Assembly (NCBI GenBank): GCA_038380435.1
Contig: JAWZYU010000009.1
Location: 61,595,901 to 61,659,900, forward strand
Reading direction: 5' to 3'
From: Ryuthela nishihirai
Lineage: Eukaryota; Arthropoda; Arachnida; Araneae; Heptathelidae
Length of the DNA: 64,000 nt
Positions 45,480 through 56,758 of the stretch are shown here, in pieces; position 1 is the first letter of the stretch, and each line of letters starts with the position of its first letter. Under the pieces are notes generated by a model. That model saw only the letters and a program-made list of their open reading frames with translations. It was not told where the DNA came from and ran no database searches. The translations under genes and the position numbers were made by a program.

Positions 45480-46010
45480 ATACTGTCTACTATTTCTTTA
45501 CGTTTTAAGTGCCCGTTATAATAGCTAAAAAAATATTGTTTATATTTTTAATTTGACTTCTAAATGAGTGAGATTCTTTTGGGTTGTTAATATTAAGTGT
45601 AAATTCTATACTTTGTCATGTAATATAGTTCAGACATACAAAAAATTATTTTAACATGACTCTTGCTCACGTTATTTAAAAACATTCACTTTCAGAGTAA
45701 TAAAGTGCAGTGAAAGAAAAAAGGATAATAAAATTTCATTCTTAAATATCCCCAACAATTCGAGGAAAGTGTACATTAGCTTTTCACCAAATAAATAATT
45801 TTACTCTTTTTCATATTTATTTTTCATTCATACCAACTTCTAAGAGAGGATAATAAATATCCAATTTCCTCACATAAATCTTCAATTAATTAGTAAAAAA
45901 AGTTTAATTAGTAAAATAAAAGACGGACGAAAATCTCGAATAAGTAAAATAATCGAATGACGGATTTGTTTAAGACACAGTATTTCACATAAAATTGGAA
46001 ATTGCATTTT
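45480..46010. other. AT-rich spacer
   Basis: Nothing recognised. Confidence 0.5.
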
Positions 46011-46014
46011 TTTC

Positions 46015-46092
46015 TATTATATAAACTGACAGGCTCCTGTCAGACCTCTGTGGCAAGCAGCTGCTAGAGCGGGTATTTATTTTTTTTATAGG
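46015..46092 (+). repeat. SINE-B tail fragment
   Basis: ATATAAACTGACAGGCTCCT, GTCAGACCTCTGTGGCAAGC and AGCTGCTAGAGCGGG, then T-rich DNA. Head absent. Confidence 0.85.
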
Positions 46093-46304
46093 CCATTTTC
46101 AGTAATAAATTTTAGAACTACAAAAATGAAAGGAAACGAGATACAGTCATTTTCTTATCGACAAGGTCATATTTAAATTGCATTTTTTTATTCAAACGAA
46201 ACCTTCCACAAGTATAAAATATATTAACTGAGGATTAAAGTCAAAATGGAGTAAAACATGCATCCCTTAGGAAATTTTACATGGATTTAATATTTCCTGT
46301 TGCA

Positions 46305-46560
46305 GAGCCGGATCTGGGTGTGTGTGTGGGGGGGGGGGGATTCCTCCCTTTCAGAATAGTAATAATGGTAAAAAAGTAAAAAAAAAAAAGTATGAAACGT
46401 ATTGATATTTCATGCATTTTTAAAGAATTTTTTTGAAAACCTGTAAAACGGAGAGGGGAAATGTTATACTACGTTTGTAATTCCAGTCTCTTGTCCTTCC
46501 CACCCCTTTTGCATTTTTTCGGCTCGGTAGTGTTTCTTGCCCCCCCCCCCCCTCCACACA
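46305..46560 (-). repeat. Family C-like copy with G and C runs
   Basis: It begins GAGCCGGATCTGGGTG with a (GT)n/G run, continues CCTTTCAGAATAGTAATAAT, has a TTTAAAGAATTTTTTTGAAA block, and is followed by a C run of about 14. Boundaries are uncertain. Confidence 0.55.
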
Positions 46561-46902
46561 CTCGATTTTTTTTTCTAATTTCTAATTCCCGCCTGTTCAT
46601 TAATAATTTTTAAAAGCAATGTTTGATGAGGAGTTCGGGTTTCAATGTTTATTTTTTCTTTCTTATTAAAATATTCTGGAATTAGAATTTTAATTCGACT
46701 TTGTTTCAAATGGGAAGTTAAAATCATATTTTTTTTAACTTTTCTAAAAGTAAGAATTTGCCTCCTACTTTAATCTATGGCATTTAGGATTTTATCGAAG
46801 CCTATGGTTTTGAAACGGTATATTTGCAATTTGATATAAAAGTTTTATTTCTTCCATTTCCATATTACTTATTTTATAATGTAAACTATAACAAATACAA
46901 TA

Positions 46903-47092
46903 AATAAATAAATACCCCCTCAATCAGCTGCTTGCTACATAGGTCTTAGAGGAGACTTTCAATTTAATTCGCCACAGTAGAAGGTCTGTGAGGTTGGCTG
47001 GACCTCAGCAGAAAAACATCATAAACGTCCACGCCTTACCAGGGGCTCGAACCCCGGTCTCTTTGATCAGTAGCCAAGCGCGCTAACCAATA
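46903..47092 (-). repeat. SINE-B, near full length
   Basis: The antisense order is (AAAT)n, ACCCCCTCAATCAGCTGCTT, CAGTAGAAGGTCTGTGAGG, CCTCAGCAGAAAAACAT, CACGCCTTACCAGGGGCTCG and GATCAGTAGCCAAGCGCGC. Confidence 0.9.
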
Positions 47093-47094
47093 TT

Positions 47095-48740
47095 TGATTT
47101 TTGTCGCTTAATTTCCTTAAATCAAGCATTTTAATTATTTAAAGTTAGAAATATTTGTATCGACCAAATATATGCAGTTTCTACTCCTGAGTCTTAAACA
47201 GGTTAATTTAATAATCATTTATTTTTATTTTAGCGAAGTTTATTTAAATAATGGAGAAGGTGTAGTTAGATCAGAACCGCATTCGTTGACTATCCACATC
47301 CAATAATTAATTTATTCTAAGTTACGCTTTTTGTTAGTATTGGCTGTTTACAGTGCAAAGTTCATTCTCTTTACGCAAATATTAATTAGTAAAATTTACT
47401 GAAATGTTTGATCTTTAGCGCAATGTATTCATACAACTTTTAAGGCAGTGTTTGCTTTTAACTTTAGTTGTAGAAAGCCAATGAATAAAAATGATAGTCT
47501 CAACACTCGAAATATGAACTTAGAGTAATACAGATGGTTTTTTGTTGTACAGAATCTGAAAAAAAAATGCGATTGGAACGAGGAAGCAAGTGACAGTCAT
47601 CTTTCTGTCGACATGGATAAATTATATTTAAATTACTTTGCTCTGGCTTTCATTCGAATATGACATTTCATACATATGAAATTTACGGACTGAGCAATGT
47701 TTCAGAGAAAACGTGTAAAAAACTGCATCCCTTAGAGATTGTTCATCCTCTTTTCAATCTTTGCAGCTATAACATTTGTAGAATGGATGGTGAGGATTTT
47801 TTCTTTCAAAGGTTAAATTTTTCATTCTTTTCTCCGAGTGAAAGATGTCTAGTATTTCCGTCTCTTTGTCGAGGTTTCATTTAAATGGAATAGAAATTTG
47901 AAAAACTTTTTCGTTTTTTTCCTTCTCTAAGAATATGTTTCTGTATCATTTTTACGCTTCTTCACTTTCTACAAAATATTATGAAATTTTAAAAAGTATT
48001 AAATTTCATCTGAAAATACTTTCATTTCCGGTATTTTTTTAAATATTCAGAAATGTAGTTTTCATCCCATAATTGTTGATTTAACAAAATGGCTTTTTTT
48101 GTTATCGCTATCCACCCATTAATGAAATCATCTGAGATTTCGATCACTTCGCATCCAGCAAAGTTGCTCGGATGTAACATGTCAAGCATAGATAACCTTT
48201 ATAGACACTGGTGGAAATCAGGTAGAAAGCGATATCAACCGCTTCTCCCTAGTTCCGAAGATGAAAAAAAAAACAATCTGTTGAAACACTAAAGATGAAA
48301 AACGTAATCCTCTCAAACTCCGATTGGATTGATACTTTATTAGTTACTTAGGGTAATTTTTGGGGAGGGGTTGGGTCATAGAATCGATGCAATTTTCAGC
48401 AACCCTAGTTCAAAAATTCCATTATCATCACTGTTTGTAGAGAAATTTTATCTGGCTGGTTTAAGTTATACAAAAAGGTGTATGTAATAATAATGCATTA
48501 TACAATGAAAAAGAAAATTAATTTATTATTTAATCTATTTAGTAACATTAATAAACGTTATTTGATATACGTTTATTAATTTGAAGAATATTTTAATAAA
48601 TATACGTAATAAATAGGCACACATTTTCCAAATTGTTTGATTATTCTAACTCCCATATGAATTCTTCTTAATTTTAGAATGCATTCATTTAAAAAAATAA
48701 ACTATTTACCCATTTCTGAACTAATGGCTTTCTACGCAAA
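47095..48740. other. AT-rich spacer, nothing recognised
   Basis: Frames at 47660-47884 and 48089-48292 show no family motif. A short inverted repeat (ATTAATAAACGT / ACGTTTATTAAT) lies near 48548-48580. Confidence 0.5.
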
Positions 48741-48741
48741 T

Positions 48742-48793
48742 GTTGCCATTGTGTGCTAAACAGTACCACTCAGAGATAAAATAACCCAACAAG
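48742..48793 (+). repeat. SINE-A extreme tail
   Basis: GCCATTGTGTGCTAAACAGT and CCACTCAGAGATAAAATAAC then CCAAC. Only about 50 bp remain. Confidence 0.7.
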
Positions 48794-48864
48794 AAACTAA
48801 AAACGTTCTATGATCCCCAATAAAATGTGCTAGTTAAACTAACTTTTCTTCTCCCTAATTGAAA

Positions 48865-48958
48865 ATAAATAAATACCCCCTCAAGCAGCTGCTTGCCACA
48901 GAGGTCTGACAGGAGCCTGTCAGTTTATATGCCACAGTAGAAGATCTGAGATGCCTAC
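48865..48958 (-). repeat. SINE-B tail fragment
   Basis: (AAAT)n, ACCCCCTCAAGCAGCTGCTT, CACAGAGGTCTGACAGGAGC, TATATGCCACAGTAGAAG. Head lost. Confidence 0.88.
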
Positions 48959-48989
48959 CTACTATTCAAAATGAGATGGTAACTATATA

Positions 48990-49289
48990 CAGTAGAAATT
49001 CGTCCAGACTACATGGCACGTTTCAAAAAATCGTTCACAGTGTATTTATTTGTTAATTTTGTATGCAATTTTCACTTTATTTGTATAATTACCCATAATT
49101 TAAATAGTGATTATTTAATAGTGAGTTAAATTCTTTTACTGTAATACTTTTTCAATACACATTAAAAATTTTTATGTACACGAGATACGTACGAATATAT
49201 ACATATCTGTTTTATTTTAAATCGATATTCGGATTTTGAGTTATCCAACCTGCCTACACCGAAATTAATCCGGATAATCGAGTTTTTAA
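48990..49289. mobile_element. pogo/Tigger-type MITE, worn
   Basis: The left end is CAGTAGAAATTCGTCCAGAC after TATA. The right end, in reverse complement, reads AAACTCGATTATCCGGATTA, a typical Tigger/pogo terminal motif. TTATCC and CGGAT strings repeat inside, and TA flanks both ends. It has no transposase frame. Confidence 0.55.
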
Positions 49290-49515
49290 TATATTATATA
49301 CGTATATTAGCTATATAACGATTTTTGCCATCAATTTGATTTTTCCTCTCAATATTGTTTCAAATGGAAAAATCTACTGAGTTCTTAGACAGATCTGCGA
49401 AAATCTGAATTCATTACAGCATATCAAATTTCCCCAAGGTTAAAGACACCAACATATGTTGTGTTGTATAGGGATGGACTCAAAAATTATGAACCAACGG
49501 AAGATTAGCATTGGC

Positions 49516-49780
49516 TTTGGGTTGGGTTGTTTTATCTCTGAGTGGCACTTTTTTGCACACCATGGGCTAAATGGCCAGGTCACATGGACCCCGAAGGCTC
49601 AGAGAAGGTTGGGGGAGGGGACCCACTGGAACAGCTGTTGGTAGACAGATGGTAGCCTCCCGTCAAGGCCATCCAGCGTGTTCTTTAACGTGCACAGGGT
49701 ATGGCTCTCCCGCACACGGGGCACACGGCTTAACGTCCCATCCGACGGACGGCGGCCTTTCCAAGCCCATCGGTGTCCCC
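49516..49780 (-). repeat. SINE-A, 3' two-thirds, before inverted duplication
   Basis: The antisense copy runs from TTTGGGTTGGGTTG to CATCGGTGTCCCC, then breaks off at GTGGGC where the inverted arm begins. Its outer flank GATTAGCATTGGC (49503-49515) is the left target-site duplication. The matching right one is at 50502-50514, after the head at 50381-50501. Confidence 0.9.
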
Positions 49781-50901
49781 GTGGGCACCTATAATCAACT
49801 TAATACTTGATAGTTATCTGGCGTTGGTGATTCATCAATATCAGCAGATTTCTAAAAGAAATCGGTTTCACGCTTCGCTAGAACATGAAGAGAATGCGAT
49901 TTGTTCTCCCACAATACGTCATGGGAATCATAGAAGGACGTTTGCAGTTTCCTCAGAGTCATGTGCGGTGAAGTTATTAGTAAGCAGAAGTTATCCCAAA
50001 AATAAATCAAGCTCTGTAATTTCTCAGGAACTGAGGAACTTGTGCAACAACTCTTGACAATATTAAGGAATATCATTCGTGGAGAATAGACTTTTAGAAT
50101 GAAACCTACATTCATAACGCTTTTGAAACGTTTTTAAAAAGTTATGCTAACCAATAGAATATTTTTTGCCAATGCTAATCGGGGCGGGGGTGGCTCAGTC
50201 GGTAGCGCGCCAGGCTCGTAATCTGCAGTTCCCAGGTTCGAGTCCCAGATGGGTCAGCGTTGAGAGTTATCTCCGCAAAAATTCCCCGCCCTGCCCACGG
50301 TCAGTAGACCGTGGGCAGGGCAGGGCGGGGAATTTTTGGTCAGTAGACCGTGGGCAGGGCGGGGAATTTTTGGTCAGTAGACCGTGGGCAGGGCGGGGAA
50401 ATTTTGCGGAGATAAATCTCAACGCTGACCCATCTGGGACTCGAACCTGGGAACTGCAGATTACGAGCCTGGCGCGCTACCGACTGAGCCACCCCCGCCC
50501 CGATTAGCATTGGCAAAAAATATTCTATTGGTTAGCATAACTTTTTAAAAACGTTTCAAAAGCGTTATGAATGTAGGTTTCATTCTAAAAGTCTATTCTC
50601 CACGAATGATATTCCTTAATAGTGTCAAGAGTTGTTGCACAAGTTCCTCAGTTCGTGAGAAATTACGGAGCTTGATTTATTTTTGGGATAACTTCTGCTT
50701 ACTAATAACTTCACCGCACATGACTCTGAGGAAACTGCAAACGTCCTTCTATGATTCCCATGACGTATTGTGGGAGAACAAATCGCATCCTCTTCATGTT
50801 CTAGCGAAGCGTGAAACCGATTTCTTTTAGAAATCTGCTGATATTGATGAATCACCAAAGTAAGATAACCATCAAGTATTAAGTTGATTATAGGTGCCCA
50901 C
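49781..50901. repeat. Inverted duplication, two 521-bp arms, 79-bp spacer
   Basis: Arms 49781-50301 and 50381-50901 are reverse complements. Positions checked at several places sum to 100682, so there is no net indel. I noted only a handful of mismatches (for example AGAATGCG/AGGATGCG and TCTCAGGAAC/TCTCACGAAC). Each arm holds a SINE-A head facing the centre plus about 390 bp of unique DNA. The right arm's head, duplication site and flank continue the SINE-A copy that starts at 49516, so the left arm is the inverted copy. The long frames in both arms are the same sequence and are unassigned. Confidence 0.93.
50302..50380. repeat. Spacer of repeated SINE-A pieces, 34-bp unit
   Basis: GGTCAGTAGACCGTGGGCAG plus GGCGGGGAATTTTT recurs two to three times across the centre and into the right arm. 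It looks like repeated restarts of copying at the same SINE-A site. Confidence 0.85.
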
Positions 50902-51134
50902 CTTTACATCGTTTTCCTGAATTATTGCTTGCCGTTACATATTGTCACCTGCACTGCTAATGCTAATAGCATTTTGTGAGACGTGTTCAGTTCATTAACA
51001 ACATTTGCAATCTCCATTTCAAGGATCAATCCCTTGCAGATATAATTAAATGCTACATCTCTATTCTTCCCAGTTCATATTCCTCATTTGCTACGTATTG
51101 CGTATTCTAGAAATGAGTTCGGGTCTGAGCTCAG

Positions 51135-51291
51135 TCTTACAAATATTTTAATTTAAAATTTAAATTTAAATTAAATTTAAATTAAAAATTTAAAATTAAA
51201 TTTAAATTAAATTTAATTTTAAATTTTTTAATTTAAAATTTAAAAAATTATAAAATCGAATAATAATTATAATTCGATTTTATAATTTTTT
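51135..51291. repeat. AAATTTAAATTAAA simple repeat with 20-bp hairpin
   Basis: Low-complexity (TTTAAA/AATT) DNA, then AAAAAATTATAAAATCGAAT (51242-51261) paired exactly with 51272-51291 across a 10-base loop. Confidence 0.85.
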
Positions 51292-51549
51292 CTTGCAATT
51301 GCGGAAATAAATTGCAAAAACGAAAAGAATGAATAATTTCCCTGGGTTATCGTTTTAACTGTTTAATCAGTCTTCAGTAGTTAAAACTAAACACCATTCA
51401 GCATTTTATTACTTTTGTTGGTATTCTATGACTTTTATTAATGAATCGCTCTTAACGTTTATAATTATGCTGCTCGATGATTTTTATCACTAAAGGTGTC
51501 TAGTATTTACACATATTTTAAATGTATAGTTATATAAAGTATCATATGT

Positions 51550-51737
51550 GAATATCCCTTCATGCAGCTGCTTGCCACAGAGGTCTGACTAGAGCCTGTC
51601 TGTTTATACGCCATTGTAGAAGGTCTGTGAAGAAAGCGAGATCTTAGCAGAGAGACAATACATGCCTTAACCGGGGCTCGAATCTAGGTACCTTTTGATC
51701 AGCAGTCAAGCGCGCTAACACTCCGCCACATGGACGG
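51550..51737 (-). repeat. SINE-B, near full length
   Basis: CCCTTCATGCAGCTGCTTGC, CAGAGGTCTGACTAGAGCC, GTAGAAGGTCTGTGAAG, ATGCCTTAACCGGGGCTCG, then GATCAGCAGTCAAGCGCGC. The head is complete. Confidence 0.88.
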
Positions 51738-52289
51738 CTATACATAGCTTGGCCTTATGATTATAAGTACCTATCTAATACTTCGCAATATGTGTCATGA
51801 TACATTTCCAAAATTTCAAAGATTTCAATTCTCTGCACCTAGTTCTCGTTGAAATGGGTTTTAAAGTATTGCTCACTTGAGCCACCCCGTCCATTTTAAG
51901 TGAGTGAGTGATACCGTAGTTAATGCTAAGCGATAAGAGAAGCATTAGTCATAAAGTGCTAATTTTTATTTTTATTCGAAAAACAGAAAAATTTACTAAT
52001 CACACCAATCAATATATTGTTTTAGCATACGTAATTCCCTCTCCGAATCCCGTCCCCTTCGACCAGATAACGTAACGAAGCAACTAACGTCCCCCCTACC
52101 CTCCTATCAATGCGTTATTTAATTAATGGACGATCCCTAAATAGAAATTGTAATTGAAAAAGTCCAGTAAACTAATATAGGGCTTTCAAAGTTTAAATTT
52201 CATGATAAGTTTGAAAACCGTAATAATATTTTTGATTTGCTATGTATTCCAAACGACAACCGACATTAAACACAAATATAATTCTACTC

Positions 52290-52508
52290 ATACCCGGATC
52301 TAGAAAAATGCAAGGTTAGGGGGTAGAGTCTGGATATTCATTGAGTGTAACATTTTACTCTCCGTTTCAGAAATTTTAAAGCATTTTTTTAATCAAAAAT
52401 GGGTTAAATATGCAGAGATTTAATAAGTTCTTGTCGCCATTATCGTTACTAGCATTCTCAAAGGGGGCACGGCCCCCTTATCCCAACCCTTATATCCGCG
52501 CCTGATCA
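52290..52508 (+). repeat. Family C copy, both ends present
   Basis: It starts ACCCGGATCTAGAAAAATG, carries GAGTCTGGATATTCATTGAG, AAATATGCAGAGATTTAATA and TTATCGTTACTAGCATTCTC, then GGGGGCACGGCCCCC, and ends TATATCCGCGCCTG. The reversed end CAGGCGCGGATATA resembles common hAT MITE ends. Confidence 0.75.
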
Positions 52509-52645
52509 TGCTCCTTTATTATTTATTAGCAAAACAGAAACCAATACACAAATTATTCTTTAAGTTATCATCACTTTAATCTAGTTAAGACAATGATCAA
52601 ATGGTAGGTACAGTACAATGCTCAAATATAACTCAAGATATTTAT

Positions 52646-52712
52646 CTTCCCAGTGGCTGAGTGGTTAACGTTTTTGGCTACTGATCAATGGGATCTGGGT
52701 TCTTTCTATAGT
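52646..52712 (+). repeat. SINE-B head fragment
   Basis: CCCAGTGGCTGAGTGGTTAA, TTTGGCTACTGATCAATGGG, ATCTGGGTTC, then lost. Confidence 0.75.
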
Positions 52713-52714
52713 AT

Positions 52715-53895
52715 CTTAATGTAACTCTATAGTATCTTTCCATAGTCTTAAAGGCACAGCTGTATGTTTCTAAATGGTTAAATTTTTCCCTATCGATAAA
52801 CACAATGGTTTCTACGTTTTTCCATTGGTCTGTAAAAATTGCTCAAACCCATGCTCAGACTTTATAGCAAATTAGCATTGCAAAGTTAGTACCATTCTGT
52901 TTTCGTCTTCACCAATTACATTATAACAGGGTATTATAGTTGCCTTTATGTATACGAAAGAGTGCGGTATAATTACCACCAATAAAAAGTGGATGAAAAT
53001 GATGCAAATTCTGTAATGATACACTTCATACGTTGAAGTGTATATAATTAGGTAGAACGGAAACTATCCTTTGTGGAAATTTAGTAGCTTAAGAATGCTC
53101 TTCAGGAATAATAAATTTTATATGTCACAAAACATTTTTAGAGAGATAGTGAAAGTAAAAAAAAAAGGAAACTCAAAGTGATGTCAGATAGATTTACGAA
53201 TTTTAAAAAAAGAAAGTTTTTTTGTCAAGTAAACTTTTCATTAAAGTACTGCTTTGATAAAGACTTGATACCTGAAATGTGAATCAATAATAAGCTTATC
53301 TTAGTATGCTCTTGTAATAATGACCACTATCTTCGTTTTAAACAGTTGTTCACATTATAGTATGTAAGCCCTATTTAAAAATGTTCAAATCCCATTTCTC
53401 TTCACGAAAAAAAGTTTTTTTATCACAATTTTTGAAATGAAAAAGAAAAGAGTTCCTTTTTTAACTCCGCCAGTGTACATAGTCTATAAAGCTAGACATT
53501 TTAAACATAGGAAGACAGTTTTTGGACGGCATGTTTATCATGAAGTAGGTGTTCGTCGCCGAGAACTGACAGTAGGAAAGAAGATACTTTAGAGCTGTTT
53601 GCATGGTTCTGGTTCGAATCCTGTGATTGTCTGGAATTTACATTGTGCTCAAAGAATGCGAATCGGACCTCTTTATATACAGTGTGTATATGCATACCAG
53701 TTCATATATTTCCCTCATATCTAGTGATAAATTTAATGTGCAATATATTTACCGTGTTTTTATGTTCAGATATTATACGTTTTCTACAATAAATATGTAA
53801 ATTATTTTTGCAGCTTTTAGTTCGGGACAATCACCATTTTCTCCCCGTCCTTTTCCCAGATGAAAGCACATGATTGACACATAGTGTATTGTCTA
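52715..53895. other. AT-rich spacer
   Basis: A tRNA-like scrap GGTTCTGGTTCGAATCCTGTG lies near 53612 (B-box match only). No gene was recognised. Confidence 0.45.
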
Positions 53896-53898
53896 CAA

Positions 53899-54301
53899 CA
53901 GTGATTCTCAAATATTTTTGCTCACGGCACACTATTTTTCGCCATGACTATTTGCGACACACTAAAAATTAAATTTGGTAACTCTATGGGAGACTCTCGC
54001 ATGCACATTGCGCTTCCAACAATAGTCATTTCTCTTCAGTCATTTGTGAACGTAGAGCTATTCTGTTGCAAGTTCTGACGTGTATTGGGGTTAGTTCGTA
54101 CGGCATACTTGTTGGGCATGTTATGCGTTGATTTTAATATTAAGATTTAATATGGATAAGTTTTTGATTAAACTGGAAACGTTAAAGAATCATTGGCAGA
54201 AACAGCAACAAAACGGTTTATAAATTTCATTTTATCTGCGATATCATTCGAAATTTCAGGACACACCTAGAGAATCTTGCAGCACACCCTTTGAGAATTT
54301 T
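53899..54301 (+). mobile_element. hAT deletion derivative (ZBED-like start)
   Basis: The left end CAGTGATTCTCAAATATTTT and GCTCACGGCACAC is a classic hAT terminal motif. The right end, reversed, reads ATTCTCAAAGGGTGTGCTGC, so the two ends pair, although the last five bases on the right are worn. Inside, ATG at about 54150 begins MDKFLIKLETLKNHW, like the first residues of hAT/ZBED5-type transposases, and the rest of the gene is missing. The element has been reduced to its ends plus the first codons. Confidence 0.7.
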
Positions 54302-54595
54302 TTCTTTTAATTTGAGAATTTTTCATTAATCTTTTAATGAAATACTTCATTATTTGCTTCCTTCTATATGAAATGCCTGTTACATAAGAATAAATGCCTA
54401 ACATAAAATAAATGTAACGTAAACAAATAATACATAAAATAAATATAACATAAACAAATAATATATAAAAACAGAAAAATCACATAAAAAATGCAAAATA
54501 TATAAAATAATATATAAAATAAAAAAGACATAAAACGTGGAATGCAAGTTTGCTAAAGCTTTTTAAATTCCATATCTCTGCAATAACACAGACTG

Positions 54596-54790
54596 TCCTA
54601 ATGGCCAAGTGGTTACCGTGTTTAGATTGCGGAGTAAGAAGACCTGGTTCGAGTCCGAGAAGACGAATGAATTTTCCTGTTGCCTTTCTTGTAAAATCAC
54701 TTTCTCACAATTTTCTATGACGTATTGCCAAGATCCTGTGAAGCGTCGGATCCAAGCAGCTGCTTCACAAGCAATATTTTTACCAGATAG
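54596..54790 (+). repeat. Diverged SINE-B relative
   Basis: The head is GTCCTAATGGCCAAGTGGTT and CCTGGTTCGAGTCCGAGAAG. The anticodon arm (TTTAGATTGCGGAGTAAGAA) and the body differ from other SINE-B copies. The tail CCAAGCAGCTGCTTC is shared. It may be a separate subfamily. Confidence 0.65.
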
Positions 54791-54794
54791 ACAT

Positions 54795-55985
54795 GTTAAA
54801 ATTAAAAATTGAAAATGGTGAATTAGAGAATAAGTAAAAACGTGGTTCCAAGTTTCGAAATCGGGTTTCGATCATAGATAAGGACTTGAACGTCTAACAC
54901 AATATGAGCCAAAACACGGGAAACCTTGGACGAAATTTGGGGACCTTTGGTCAAATATTTGGTAGAATACAGGTGACGAAATCTGTTAAGAAGATATAAA
55001 TCCCCTTCAACAGTTTGTATTGTAATTGAATTCTCGCCAACAGTGACTACTCTGGCAGCTCCCCAACTCTGAAGAGTCCAACTGCCAATAGTTTCATCGG
55101 CATGTCGTGGAGGGTCATGCATTGTCGACTATTGAACACCCATGTTAGGCCCGAACATGATTATTATTTATATTAGATTTTCATTGGTACGTATTTCCAA
55201 TACAGAATCTGAAATTGATAGCTCGCAATTTAATGTAATCGATCCATTCGATGGGCGGAAGCCTTTCAAAGACCACCGTTTTCTCACCCAGAGCCAAGTG
55301 ATTATTAACAGATAAAAAAAAATCTTAAGTATAGAAGCAACTCAAACCCAAGAATAACAGGCTTCGAGTATGTCGTGCTGCTGACTAAACTAACAATAGT
55401 TTCTTCATAGGAAAAAAAAAATTGATAAAAGTTCAATTTAACATTAATGATGCTAAGCTTTTAACCTTTTAGGTGTCTAATTAATTAATTAATTAATTTA
55501 ACGTAAAATCTACCACTCATCTCAATTTGAATTTTTATATAATCATCTTTCATTTGATATGTAACATGACTGCATTGGCATTAGTCCCTGCAGAATTCTA
55601 AGCTCTTAAGCACTGTGGTTTTTCTCTTGAAAAACAGTTAAAAATTATATTCTTCACAATTGTATGCGTTGTGAGAAACATGATTCTTTAAAAGCTAACA
55701 ATCATTTCCTTTGGTTACGTCAGGCACTTATAGCTCAGGAACTTATTGATCACAAAAAGTAAAAGGAGAAATATTTCTATCGTTCATTTACATAAGACTA
55801 CTAACGAAATATATTAAGTTATTAAATTATGCTTTCACCAGATTGGATGAAATTTAACGTAGTGAGATTAAATCTTAAGAAACAGATTGTTAAAAAAGAA
55901 AGAAATTCGAACACTGAGATGTATGGAGTTTTTCATCTAGGTTCAGGGACAATGCTCAAATATATTTCAATGTATTTGTGTTATT
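54795..55985. other. Spacer with one unassigned minus frame
   Basis: A 99-codon minus frame at 54823-55122 (MHDPPRHADETIGSWTLQSW...) is less AT-biased than its surroundings, but I do not recognise it. At 55241-55290 a SINE-A scrap (CCATTCGATGGGCGGAAGCC) is visible. TTAA repeats lie at 55480-55500. Confidence 0.4.
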
Positions 55986-55987
55986 TA

Positions 55988-56200
55988 GCTACCCAATGAC
56001 CGAGTGGTTAACGTGTTTGGCTACTAATCGATGGGACTTGGGCTCGAGCCCAGGATAAGTTATGGATGTTTTCTTTCTTGTGTTGTCTTTCTGCTGAGAT
56101 CTCTCCTTCCTTGTAGAACTTATTTATGTCAGATTAAATGTATATTGAAAGGCTTCTGTGAGACCTCTGTCGCAAGCTGCTGCTGTAGAGAATAACCTAT
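55988..56200 (+). repeat. SINE-B, full length, old
   Basis: CCCAATGACCGAGTGGTTAA, GGCTACTAATCGATGGGAC, GGGCTCGAGCCCAGGATAAG, TTTCTGCTGAGATC and AGACCTCTGTCGCAAGCTGC. Confidence 0.88.
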
Positions 56201-56214
56201 AATATATTTCAAAG

Positions 56215-56758
56215 AATTTGCCTGTTTGTCTATCGGTATATCTGTTTGTTCGATAACTACTCGTAGACGGTCAAAGCTAGGACAACAAAACCTCATCTAC
56301 AGTTTCACCGTAACATAGTGCACTATAAGGTTTTTTGATCTCAGGAAATTAAGCCTTCCCAAAATGTTAGTAACGAAACGTCTGTCCATTGAAAACTTTG
56401 CGCGTCGATATTATGCTATTCCATTGATAGCGTTTTATAAGACAGGCGACTGCACCCCACCACCCAGAGATTTCGACGCTTGAGAAAATTTAATTCCGAC
56501 CCACCGCAGCTAAGACCAAAGCTCCAAAGCCTATGTAGCAAGGCACAAATGAGGCCTCCACACCAAATTCGAAACCGATCGGTCGTAAAGCTGCAGATCA
56601 CGGGGAGCCGAAAACCTTCGCCACTACTGACATCCCCTTGGAGGTTGATATCAGCTGATACGTTAACAAACGTCAGCTATACGTTAGGAATACGCCTGGA
56701 AGCTTGCAACTTTGAATCAGTTTTTAAGGCCCAAGGAAACGCCGGGCAATTCTGCTAG
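56215..56758 (+). mobile_element. Helitron-like non-autonomous element, tentative
   Basis: It starts with CTGTTTGTCTATCGG, TATCTGTTTGTTCGATAACT and GTAGACGGTCAAAGCTAGGA, the kind of opening seen in arthropod Helitrons. It ends AACGCCGGGCAATTCTGCTAG before T, fitting the CTAG 3' end with a short GCCC/GGGC hairpin upstream. There is no helicase. The frames at 56416-56758 on both strands are from this element. Confidence 0.4.

Noticed and set aside
49773..50057. A conserved protein supported by two near-identical frames (49773-50057 and 50625-50858)
   Set aside because: Both are the two arms of one inverted duplication, so the similarity is not independent evidence.
53501..53695. Minus frame of 64 codons as a gene
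   Set aside because: It overlaps a tRNA B-box-like scrap and has no motif.
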